The notes: a model not told the origin generated them from the sequence alone. DNA of 8,971 nt from JAAXHE01 sp964551635 (GCA_964551635.1 CAZKDZ010000179.1:1-8971); one strand, 5' to 3'. Positions 1 through 6,306 are shown, counted from the first letter of the stretch. Program-made: numbers and translations.

Positions 1-1
1 T

Positions 2-148
2 GAATTGCGGGAGCGCGTGGAGGCGCGGCTGGCGTTCAAATTGAATACAACGCCGGCGCGCGAATGCCTGGACCACGCCGTCGCCCGGATCCGCGCGGGA
101 GAGGACGATCCTTACAATGCCGCAGAGAGGTTATCGGGCGATATGTGA
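2..148 (+). CDS. C-terminal end of a MeaB/ArgK-like GTPase (partial, 5' end outside window)
   Basis: An open frame enters from the left edge and stops at TGA 146-148, leaving 48 residues. The stretch is charged and probably helical, and ends in a segment containing GEDDPYNAAERL. A final helix with a DPY-x-AA-x-x-L pattern is, from memory, typical of the MeaB/ArgK family (also called LAO/AO transport ATPases), the G3E-type GTPases that protect and load cobalamin into methylmalonyl-CoA mutase. None of the nucleotide-binding motifs lie in the visible part, so the assignment rests only on this tail. The next 206 bases carry no gene, so it is probably not in an operon with the restriction genes. 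The family call is an inference; that this is the end of a real gene is more certain. Confidence 0.5.
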   Translation, partial: ELRERVEARLAFKLNTTPARECLDHAVARIRAGEDDPYNAAERLSGDM

Positions 149-155
149 ATCCAAT

Positions 156-205
156 GTGGACGTAGGCGTGAAGCGCCCGGCCGACCTGTCGGGCCGAATG
201 TCCAC
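156..205. other. nested inverted repeats (possible three-way-junction structure)
   Basis: GTGGAC at 156-161 pairs with GTCCAC at 200-205. Inside that outer stem are two further hairpins: GGCG 165-168 with CGCC 174-177, and 178-184 with 189-196, where CGGCCGA pairs with TCGGGCCG apart from one bulged G. The element starts 7 bases after the stop of the left-edge gene and lies 150 bases before the restriction gene. There is no T-run after it, so it is not a standard intrinsic terminator. It could help end the upstream transcript, be a structured leader, or be chance in GC-rich sequence. The rest of the 149-354 gap shows no gene and no convincing promoter. Confidence 0.3.
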
Positions 206-354
206 GCAGGACACAAAAAGGCTGCCGGAAAAGTCGGCGGTCGCAATCAGAAGTGACTCGTAAGCCGAAGCGCGTACAGGATGGAGCTTTTTGATTTGAC
301 GATGGAACATCACCGGCACGCAAAGCTGGAAGTTCAAATAGGGAAGTATGATTT

Positions 355-1317
355 ATGGCAATCAATCGGGACAAACCGGATCGGTGGAAAGAGGACATTG
401 CGCGGTCGGTGGACATGTTTAACGACTGGTTTATGCGCTTTGCACCGGAGGCTTACCGTTCGACGCGGACCCAAACCGCTAAGGATGTCGAGGCGACCCT
501 CGATGCGACGAAGAACTTAACGAACGTCGGAGTGGAACTGCTGAGATCGAAGCCATCGGTGTTGCCATCATTGCGCATGTCGACTTGCCCTCCCCTGGCC
601 GTGGACCGACTCATTGGCCTCGCCGGCGTCTCCAAGAACTTGGTCAAGTCGATGGACAAAGATAACAGACTCCCGCCGCGAATGCCGATTCGTAAGCTGA
701 ACATAGACCTTGAGAAGATTGCAAAGGTAATCGAGAAGATGGCTGACCCGGACGTCTTTGTATGGTTGGAGCGCAGTGACAATCCGTCCGAACAGGAATT
801 CTACCGGGCGGCGACGATCGTGGCTGATCGCTTGTGCGGGTCCGTTGCCAATCCAATCATCCGCAACGCGCAGGAAAAGCGTCAGCTCGACGCGATTGAC
901 AAGTGGTTGAGAGCTCAGGAGTACGAAAAACTACCGTCGGGTAAAGGCACGAAGTTTGACGCGCTGCGGCCGGGAACATACTCGTTCAGGCTCAATGTGC
1001 CAGTTGAGCAGGAAGGGACCCGAGAGTCGATTAATATTCCTGTGGACGCGGTGGTGATGCCCAAGGCAGCGAAGACAACCGACTTGCCGGTATTAATCGA
1101 AGCAAAGTCAGCGGGTGATTTCACGAACGTCAACAAGCGACGGAAAGAAGAAGCGACTAAGATGAACCAGTTGCGCCGGACATATGGGGACAACGTGCGC
1201 TACATCCTGTTCCTGTGTGGGTATTTTGATACCGGATATCTCGGCTTTGAGGCGGCGGAAGGCATTGACTGGGTCTGGGAGCATCGTATCAACGATCTTG
1301 GCGAGCTTGGATTATAG
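355..1317 (+). CDS. XamI-family type II restriction endonuclease
   Basis: A 320-residue protein whose N-terminus (KPDRWKEDIARSVDMFNDWF followed by RFAPEAYR) matches my recollection of the XamI restriction endonuclease family. The family cleaves unmodified double-stranded DNA; XamI itself is an isoschizomer of SalI (GTCGAC). A PD-(D/E)xK-like core is visible: the PVD motif at 229-231 in a predicted strand, then EAK at 249-251 after a hydrophobic strand (LPVLIEA), giving D231, E249 and K251 as likely metal-binding and catalytic residues. The start ATG at 355 has GGGAAG at 341-346, eight bases upstream. The stop TAG is directly followed by the ATG of the methyltransferase, which supports the R-M assignment. 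Hand counts show GC below that of the downstream sugar genes (48% in bases 1081-1140). The family call is fairly sure; the recognition site is extrapolated from the type enzyme. Confidence 0.85.
   Translation: MAINRDKPDRWKEDIARSVDMFNDWFMRFAPEAYRSTRTQTAKDVEATLDATKNLTNVGVELLRSKPSVLPSLRMSTCPPLAVDRLIGLAGVSKNLVKSMDKDNRLPPRMPIRKLNIDLEKIAKVIEKMADPDVFVWLERSDNPSEQEFYRAATIVADRLCGSVANPIIRNAQEKRQLDAIDKWLRAQEYEKLPSGKGTKFDALRPGTYSFRLNVPVEQEGTRESINIPVDAVVMPKAAKTTDLPVLIEAKSAGDFTNVNKRRKEEATKMNQLRRTYGDNVRYILFLCGYFDTGYLGFEAAEGIDWVWEHRINDLGELGL
1265..1292 (+). promoter_or_regulatory. possible internal promoter for the methyltransferase gene
   Basis: TTGACT at 1265-1270 (5 of 6 matches to the -35 consensus), a 16-base spacer, and TATCAA at 1287-1292 (4 of 6 to the -10 consensus) lie in the last 55 bases of the endonuclease gene. 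The start point would fall near 1299, leaving a leader of about 19 bases before the methyltransferase ATG at 1318. Such a promoter would allow methylation to be made independently of the endonuclease. The match is moderate and could be chance. Confidence 0.25.
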
Positions 1318-2919
1318 ATGATGAAAAGAGCGTTTGCAGGATTGGAGACGCGTCGGCTGGCACTACAGGATGAACTGGATGCTGGAAGAGACGCAGCCTC
1401 ACGGAACAGAATGGGGCAGTTCGCTACGCCAGCCAACTTGGCTGTCGACATTTTGCGATACGCGAAAACCTGTCTCGGCAAGAACGAGAGATTGCGTTTC
1501 ATCGACCCGGCAATCGGGACTGGCGCCTTCTATTCGGCCCTTCTACAAGTGTATTCCGATTCCCGACTCGAAGCTGCCATCGGATATGAGATAGACCCGC
1601 ACTACGGGAGGCCGGCAACGAAGCTGTGGAAAAAGACGGGCCTCGAAATATTCCTGGAGAACTTTACGCTGGCCGACGCGCCACAGGCCCCCGATCGGTT
1701 CAATCTGCTCATCTGCAATCCGCCCTATGTGCGGCATCACCATATTGACAGTGTGGAGAAACAACGGTTGAAGTCGCGTGCGCAAGCCGCTTCTGGGGTT
1801 GCAATTAACGGTCTGGCCGGGCTGTACTGCTATTTCCTGTGCATAAGCCATTTGTGGATGAACGCCGGCGGACTGGCGGGGTGGTTAATCCCCAGCGAAT
1901 TCATGGACGTGAAGTATGGGATAGCGGTGAAACGCTACTTGCTGGACAAGGTGACTCTTCACCACATTCACCGCTTCGATCCGAATAACGTGCAATTCTG
2001 CGATGCACTCGTGTCATCGGCTGTGGTGTGGTTTCGGAATGAACGTCCTCGACCGCGACATCAAGTGCGATTTACCTACGGCGGAACACTTGAACAACCA
2101 ATGTTGGATCGGTTGGTCCCACTCGACGAGTTGCGTCGTGAGCATAAATGGACGCGTTTTCCTAAGGACAAGATCCATGAAACTGCAGATGGACCGGTGC
2201 TGGGAGACTTCTTCAATGTAAAACGCGGTTTGGCTACGGGTAACAACAGGTATTTCATTTTGTCAGCTGAGGAGATTCGTAGGCGCGAGCTGCCGATGGG
2301 TGCATTCAAACCAATTTTGCCGAGCCCTCGATATGTGCCCGACGACGAAATTGATGGCGATCGGGTAGGCAATCCTATTCTCAGTCAGCGATTGTTCCTG
2401 CTGGACCCTCCGTGGACCGAAAGCGAAATCAAGAAACGCTATCCAAATCTGTGGACATATCTGGAAGAAGGTAAGGCAGAGGGCGTAGCTGATCGCTATA
2501 TCTGTCGGCATCGGGCGCTGTGGTACAGGCAGGAATCCCGGCCGCCTGCTCCGTTTGTCTGTACCTATCTAGGCCGGAGCGACAGGAAGAGCGGAAGGCC
2601 GTTCCGTTTCATATTGAACAATTCGAAGGCAACGGCAGCAAACGTGTATCTGATGTTGTACCCGAAGGAATCGATTAATCGCGTCATCCAGGAAAAGCCG
2701 CTGCTGAAACGCCAGATGTGGAAATTCCTTAACGAGATCTCTCCGCACGTGATGCTCGGAGAGGGTCGCGTCTATGGAGGCGGACTACATAAGCTGGAGC
2801 CAAAGGAGTTGGCAAACGTACCCGCGGAAGCCATCGCCGGACTATTTCCCGAGTCGGCCCGAACTCTACACGTAAAGCAAGTTGATCTGTTTGACGAAAC
2901 GACGCCGAACGGACTATAA
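1318..2919 (+). CDS. Eco57I-type N6-adenine DNA methyltransferase (partner of the XamI-like endonuclease)
   Basis: A 533-residue gamma-class amino-methyltransferase. Motifs appear in the order expected for the class: motif X GQFATP at 33-38, the SAM-binding motif I DPAIGTGAF at 63-71, an acidic motif II region near Y90-E91-D93, and the catalytic motif IV NPPY at 134-137. The NPPY tetrapeptide marks methylation of an exocyclic amino group, here most likely adenine N6. The C-terminal half (about 250-533) probably holds the target recognition region. Its role is to protect host DNA from the adjoining endonuclease. Translation starts at ATG 1318, immediately after the endonuclease TAG, with a second ATG in frame at 1321. 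The ribosome site is weak (GGCGAG at 1300-1305), so translation may depend on reinitiation. Local GC is low (45% in bases 2221-2280 by hand count). The enzyme class is secure; pairing and specificity are inferred from position. Confidence 0.92.
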   Translation: MMKRAFAGLETRRLALQDELDAGRDAASRNRMGQFATPANLAVDILRYAKTCLGKNERLRFIDPAIGTGAFYSALLQVYSDSRLEAAIGYEIDPHYGRPATKLWKKTGLEIFLENFTLADAPQAPDRFNLLICNPPYVRHHHIDSVEKQRLKSRAQAASGVAINGLAGLYCYFLCISHLWMNAGGLAGWLIPSEFMDVKYGIAVKRYLLDKVTLHHIHRFDPNNVQFCDALVSSAVVWFRNERPRPRHQVRFTYGGTLEQPMLDRLVPLDELRREHKWTRFPKDKIHETADGPVLGDFFNVKRGLATGNNRYFILSAEEIRRRELPMGAFKPILPSPRYVPDDEIDGDRVGNPILSQRLFLLDPPWTESEIKKRYPNLWTYLEEGKAEGVADRYICRHRALWYRQESRPPAPFVCTYLGRSDRKSGRPFRFILNNSKATAANVYLMLYPKESINRVIQEKPLLKRQMWKFLNEISPHVMLGEGRVYGGGLHKLEPKELANVPAEAIAGLFPESARTLHVKQVDLFDETTPNGL

Positions 2920-2920
2920 T
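2891..2920 (+). promoter_or_regulatory. near-consensus sigma70-type promoter overlapping the methyltransferase stop
   Basis: TTGACG at 2891-2896 (5 of 6), an 18-base spacer, and a perfect TATAAT at 2915-2920. The -10 box includes the methyltransferase stop codon TAA 2917-2919. Transcription would start near 2927 and run about 170 bases before the epimerase ATG at 3098. That leader has no gene. It holds a small hairpin (ACTCA 3005-3009 with TGAGT 3015-3019) and a distant complementary pair (GACCGTC 2963-2969 with GACGGTC 3057-3063). The best-placed target is the surface-sugar group. Part of the match is imposed by the coding sequence, but such a match on both boxes is uncommon. Confidence 0.55.
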
Positions 2921-3097
2921 CGACGATAGCAACGGGTGAAGGGTTCGCGCTGAGACCGAGCGGACCGTCACATTGGCGCCTAAATCCCGATACCCGCGAA
3001 TATTACTCAGGCATTGAGTGTGTGGCATTCCGAAACGTTCCTTAGGGGCTTTGCCGGACGGTCTATGTGAAACTCAGTTGATCGAGAGTTCCAACCA

Positions 3098-4072
3098 ATG
3101 AATTTCTGGACCGACAGGCGCGTTGCGGTTACCGGGGGCGCCGGCTTTCTGGGCAGGTATGTGGTGCGAAAACTGCGCGAGCGGGGCTGTTGTAAGGTCT
3201 ACGGGCCGCGCAGCCGCGACCACGACCTGCGCGAACCGGATGCCGTACGGCGCATGTACGAAATCTCGCGTCCCGATCTGGTGATTCACCTGGCCGGTTC
3301 CGTCGGCGGCATTGGCGCCAATCAACGGTATCCAGGCCGTTTTTTTTACGATAATCTGGTTATGGGCGCCCATCTTCTGGAGCATGCCCGCAGGTTCGAA
3401 GTTCCGAAGTTCGTGGGTATCGGTTCGGTTTGCGCCTATCCGGTGTCCACACCTGTTCCGTTCAGGGAGGAAAACCTGTGGGATGGGTACCCTGAAGAAA
3501 CCAACGCGGCCTACGGCCTGGCCAAAAAGATGATGATCGTACAGGGACAGGCCTACCGGGCGCAATACGGCTACAACGCGATTCATCTGCTCCTGTCGAA
3601 CCTTTACGGACCGGGAGAAAACCTGGATCCGGAGACGTCCCACGGGCTCGCGTCCATGTTGCGGAAGTTTGTGGATGCCCGGAATCAGCGTCGCGACCAC
3701 GTCTCCCTGTGGGGAGACGGCTCGCCAACGCGGGAGTTTCTGTACGTCGAGGACGCTGCAGAGGGCATCTTGCTCGCTTCGGAGTTGTACGATCTGCCGG
3801 AGCCCGTCAACCTGGGATCGGGAGCGGAGATCTCGATCCGTGACCTCGCCGAGAAAATCGGTAATCTGGCGGGATTCGACGGTCGGATTCACTGGGACAG
3901 GAACAGGCCGAACGGCCAGCCGAGGCGATGCGTGGATGTTTCCAGGGCGAAGCGGCATTTTGGATTCGAAGCCGCAACAACGCTGGATGACGGGCTTCGG
4001 CGGATGATTTCGTGGTACGAAGCGCAGACGCGCAAGGTGCAGACCCGATCGGATCTTCAAAAGACAGGTTGA
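3098..4072 (+). CDS. NAD(P)-dependent nucleotide-sugar epimerase/reductase, GDP-L-fucose synthase (Fcl/ColC) family
   Basis: A 324-residue extended short-chain dehydrogenase. The Rossmann motif GGAGFLG is at 13-19, the active-site segment GSVCAYP at 109-115 and YGLAK at 139-143. By comparison with E. coli GDP-fucose synthase, S110, C112, Y139, K143 and H182 match its Ser, Cys, Tyr, Lys and His catalytic and epimerisation residues. SNLYGP (167-172) and GSPTREFLYVEDAAEG (208-223) are typical of the WcaG/Fcl group. Fcl converts GDP-4-keto-6-deoxymannose to GDP-L-fucose; ColC does the equivalent C5 epimerisation and C4 reduction after 3-deoxygenation. The next gene makes the ColC role attractive, but sequence alone cannot separate the two. 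No gmd or manC gene is visible. A run of eight T at 3340-3347 encodes R81-Y84. The ATG follows the 2891-2920 promoter; the ribosome site is weak. Confidence 0.87.
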   Translation: MNFWTDRRVAVTGGAGFLGRYVVRKLRERGCCKVYGPRSRDHDLREPDAVRRMYEISRPDLVIHLAGSVGGIGANQRYPGRFFYDNLVMGAHLLEHARRFEVPKFVGIGSVCAYPVSTPVPFREENLWDGYPEETNAAYGLAKKMMIVQGQAYRAQYGYNAIHLLLSNLYGPGENLDPETSHGLASMLRKFVDARNQRRDHVSLWGDGSPTREFLYVEDAAEGILLASELYDLPEPVNLGSGAEISIRDLAEKIGNLAGFDGRIHWDRNRPNGQPRRCVDVSRAKRHFGFEAATTLDDGLRRMISWYEAQTRKVQTRSDLQKTG

Positions 4073-4091
4073 AACGGGAGGCGGGCCCGAC

Positions 4092-5303
4092 GTGTCCGAA
4101 GATCGTGATATCCGGCCGCCGGTCATCGGCGTTGGTACGATGAACATCAGTCCCCGCGCCAGGGCGCTGGTGAACGAGGTCCTGGACAGCAACCGGCTTT
4201 CTTACGGTCCTAAAACGCAGGCGTTCGAGGCCGGATTCGCACGCGCGCACGGATGCCGGTTCGGCGTGATGAGCAATAGCGGCACAAGCGCACTGCTGGT
4301 CGCCCTGGCGGCGCTGAAGGAATTGCATGGGTGGGCCGACGGAGACGAGGTCATCGTGCCCGCGGTGACCTTTGCAGGGACGGCAAATATCGTCTTTCAC
4401 GCGAGAATGCGCCCGGTGCTTGTGGACGTCGATCCGATTCACTACGAGCTTGACCCGGAAAAAGTCGAGGCAGCAGTCACGTCTCGCACCAGGGCGGTCA
4501 TTCCCGTCCACGTCTTCGGACAGGCGTGTGACATGGACCCTGTCCTCGAACTGGCCAGGCGATGCGGTCTCAGCGTCATCGAAGACTCGGCGGAGACCAT
4601 GTTCGCAACGTACAACGGTCGCAGCGTCGGCAGTCTCGGCGAAATCGGGTGTTTCTCCACCTATGCGGCGCACCTGCTGACGACCGGAGTGGGCGGGCTG
4701 AATACGACCGACAATCCCGATTATGCCGAAAAGCTGAGATCGCTGATCAACCACGGGCGGGATTCTACGTATCTGAACATAGACGACGACGACCGGAAAT
4801 CGCCGGAGGAACTTCGAAGAATCGTTTCCCGGCGATTTTCTTTCGTAAGCCTTGGGTACAGTTTCCGGCTGACCGAGATGGAAGCCGCCCTCGGACTGGC
4901 GCAGCTGGAGGCGTGGCCGGAGATGATCGCCCGCAGGAGGAAGAATGCCGCCTTGCTGACCCGGAGGTTGTCAGGGCACGAAGCGTTTCTGCAGCTTCCC
5001 CGGATTCGACCGGGATGCGAACACTCCTTCATGATGTATCCGATCGTCCTGAGGGACCAGAAAAAGGACGCGCTGGTCAATTTCCTGGAAGAGAACCGGG
5101 TTGAAACGCGCGAGATGCTTCCTCTGACCAATCAGCCGCTCTACCAGCAGCTGCTGGAAATCAGCGAAGCGGATTATCCCGTTGCGGAATGGATCAACAG
5201 GAGCGGGTTCTATATCGGTTGCCACCAGGATCTGACGTCAACAGACCTGGATCGAATCGTGGAGCTCTTCGATCGTTTCTTCAGGGGCGGACCTACCCCC
5301 TGA
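4092..5303 (+). CDS. DegT/DnrJ/EryC1/StrS-fold sugar enzyme with His in place of the PLP lysine: likely ColD-like 3-dehydratase
   Basis: A 403-residue fold-type I PLP protein. It has SNSGTSA at 61-67 (cofactor phosphate binding), EDSAETM at 164-170 (D165 for the pyridine nitrogen) and CFSTYAAHLLTTGVGG at 187-202. In sugar aminotransferases the last segment carries the Schiff-base lysine six residues before the E of GEGG. Here that position is H194, as in ColD (His188) and E1/RfbH (His220), which remove the C3 hydroxyl of 4-keto-6-deoxy sugars using PMP. FYIGCHQ (373-379) also resembles the GLFVGNHQ segment of ColD as I recall it. The usual E of GEGG is V200. No Fe-S cysteine cluster is evident, arguing against an E1-type partner system. 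The GTG start has GGGAGG at 4076-4081 and follows the epimerase stop by 19 bases; ATG 4140 is an alternative. The fold is certain; the dehydratase role is a strong inference, the exact sugar is not. Confidence 0.85.
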   Translation: MSEDRDIRPPVIGVGTMNISPRARALVNEVLDSNRLSYGPKTQAFEAGFARAHGCRFGVMSNSGTSALLVALAALKELHGWADGDEVIVPAVTFAGTANIVFHARMRPVLVDVDPIHYELDPEKVEAAVTSRTRAVIPVHVFGQACDMDPVLELARRCGLSVIEDSAETMFATYNGRSVGSLGEIGCFSTYAAHLLTTGVGGLNTTDNPDYAEKLRSLINHGRDSTYLNIDDDDRKSPEELRRIVSRRFSFVSLGYSFRLTEMEAALGLAQLEAWPEMIARRRKNAALLTRRLSGHEAFLQLPRIRPGCEHSFMMYPIVLRDQKKDALVNFLEENRVETREMLPLTNQPLYQQLLEISEADYPVAEWINRSGFYIGCHQDLTSTDLDRIVELFDRFFRGGPTP

Positions 5304-5325
5304 CCCCCTTCCTAAAGGAAGGGGG
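5291..5325 (+). repeat. C/G-rich palindromic intergenic repeat, copy 1
   Basis: Ten-base perfect arms CCCCCTTCCT (5304-5313) and AGGAAGGGGG (5316-5325) surround a 2-base centre, preceded by ACCTACCCCCTGA (5291-5303). The preceding part forms the last codons and stop (GGPTP-stop) of the DegT-fold gene, so the repeat has probably supplied that gene's end. A related copy lies in the opposite orientation at 5432-5470. Families of such dispersed C/G-rich palindromes occur between genes in several bacteria; membership of a genome-wide family here is an inference. There is no T-run, so a classical terminator is unlikely, though the fold could affect transcript stability. Confidence 0.7.
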
Positions 5326-5408
5326 AACGGTGACTGTTCGATGTACCGGGTTTGTGGTAGTGCCGAGATGGCGGTTTCCTGTCGATCAGAGCGTTATTTG
5401 AAAGTCCG

Positions 5409-5430
5409 GCAAGGCGAAGTCCGGCCTTGC
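5409..5430 (+). repeat. short hairpin with overlapping direct repeat
   Basis: GCAAGGC (5409-5415) and GCCTTGC (5424-5430) form a 7-base stem with an 8-base loop. AAGTCCGGC occurs directly repeated at 5402-5410 and 5417-5425. The element sits immediately before the second palindromic repeat and adds to the folded potential of the 295-base gap 5304-5598. I see no gene and no clear promoter in that gap. Confidence 0.4.
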
Positions 5431-5431
5431 A

Positions 5432-5470
5432 CCCCCTTTCCTTTAGGAGAGGGGGCTGGGGGGAGAGGTC
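5432..5470 (-). repeat. C/G-rich palindromic intergenic repeat, copy 2 (inverted relative to copy 1)
   Basis: CCCCCTTTCCT (5432-5442) and AGGAGAGGGGG (5445-5455) are 11-base arms with one G-T mismatch around a TT centre, followed by CTGGGGGGAGAGGTC. Read on the minus strand, the order is GACCTC, a C-run, CAG, then the palindrome. This is the same layout as copy 1 (GGACCTA, a C-run, TGA, palindrome), so the copies are diverged and inverted, about 106 bases apart. Confidence 0.65.
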
Positions 5471-5607
5471 TGCGGAGCCGAGTGGAGAGGTCACGGCAGC
5501 GACGTCGATTGATTGGGTCTTTGATTCAAGCTGTTTCTTGTCGGACGACTCTTCGTAATTTCCCTCTGGAACGGAACACCAGCCGATTTTCGGTTTGAGT
5601 GTACGAT

Positions 5608-6306
5608 ATGGCCAGACGAACAGTTGTCCTGCTTACGCTCAACGAGGTCGAGGGCGTTCGGTGGCTGTTTTCATCCGGACACGATCTTTCCGCGATGGCC
5701 GACGAGGTGTTCGCCGTTGACGGCGGGTCCACGGATGGCACAAGGGAAGTCCTGGCATCCCGGCACGTCCGGATTGTGGACCAGCCGCGTCCGGGGAGGG
5801 GCGAAGCGTTTCGCGCGGCGGTCCGCGCGTCGAGCGGAACGTGCCTGGTTTTCTTCAGCCCCGACGGGAATGAAGATCCGGACGATATTCCCCTGCTCTT
5901 CGCGGCCATCGAAGACGGCGCCGATATGGCGATCGCATCCCGCTTCCTGCCGGGTTCGAGGAACGAAGAGGACGACGATCCGCTGCCGCTGAGAAAATGG
6001 ACGAACCAGGCGTTTACATGGATCGCCAATTCAATCTGGAATCGGAGACCTTATGTGACGGATACGATAAACGGGTTTCGCGGAATTACGCGGAAGGCAT
6101 TTCAGAAGCTCGATCCCGGATCGACGGGGTATACGATCGAATATGAGATGACGATCCGTGCGATGAAACAGAGGATGCGAATCGAGGAGATTCCTACGAG
6201 GGAGGGAAACCGGGTTGGGGGGGAATCGAAGGCGCCCTCGTTCCGCACGGGAGTTCGGTTCCTCAAATTCCTGATACAGGAGATGGTCGCCGGCGACGGC
6301 CGATGA
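5608..6306 (+). CDS. family 2 glycosyltransferase, dolichol-phosphate-mannose-synthase-like, soluble
   Basis: A 232-residue GT-A fold enzyme expected to transfer a sugar from a nucleotide donor at the cytoplasmic face of the membrane. It begins with strand RRTVVLLTLNEVEGV (3-17), followed by the nucleotide-binding DGGSTDGT (38-45) and a metal-site region SPDGNEDPDD (84-93), where DPM-type enzymes usually show D-x-D; here the first Asp is Ser, leaving D86. IASRFLPGSRNE (109-120), DTINGFRGITRKAF (152-165) and GYTIEYEM (174-181) follow the DPM1-like pattern. There is no C-terminal membrane segment, so it is shorter than GtrB-type relatives. ATG 5608 is preferred, with GAG at 5597-5599 upstream; an in-frame GTG at 5599 would add three residues. 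It lies 304 bases after the DegT-fold gene, beyond the repeats, and probably belongs to the same sugar pathway. A G7 run at 6217-6223 encodes G204-E206. Donor and acceptor are unknown. Confidence 0.85.
   Translation: MARRTVVLLTLNEVEGVRWLFSSGHDLSAMADEVFAVDGGSTDGTREVLASRHVRIVDQPRPGRGEAFRAAVRASSGTCLVFFSPDGNEDPDDIPLLFAAIEDGADMAIASRFLPGSRNEEDDDPLPLRKWTNQAFTWIANSIWNRRPYVTDTINGFRGITRKAFQKLDPGSTGYTIEYEMTIRAMKQRMRIEEIPTREGNRVGGESKAPSFRTGVRFLKFLIQEMVAGDGR

Noticed and set aside
281..520. Small open frame overlapping the endonuclease start
   Set aside because: It is out of frame with the endonuclease, lacks a ribosome site, and has arginine-rich shadow-like composition.
896..924. TTGACA at 896-901 as a promoter inside the endonuclease gene
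   Set aside because: No acceptable -10 box lies 16 to 18 bases downstream.
3074..4192. 372-codon open frame on the minus strand across the epimerase gene
   Set aside because: It is antisense to a gene with clear catalytic motifs, has no recognisable domain, and is explained by codon bias in GC-rich DNA.
3807..4754. 315-codon open frame on the minus strand across the epimerase and DegT-fold genes
   Set aside because: It has no family resemblance and spans two well-supported genes.
5304..5325. Palindrome after the DegT-fold stop as an intrinsic terminator
   Set aside because: No T-run follows the stem, and a related inverted copy nearby indicates a repeat.
5312..5598. Short open frames across the repeat region (for example 5341-5598 plus, 5312-5494 minus)
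   Set aside because: Their peptides are translations of the palindromic repeats, a known annotation artefact, with no ribosome sites.
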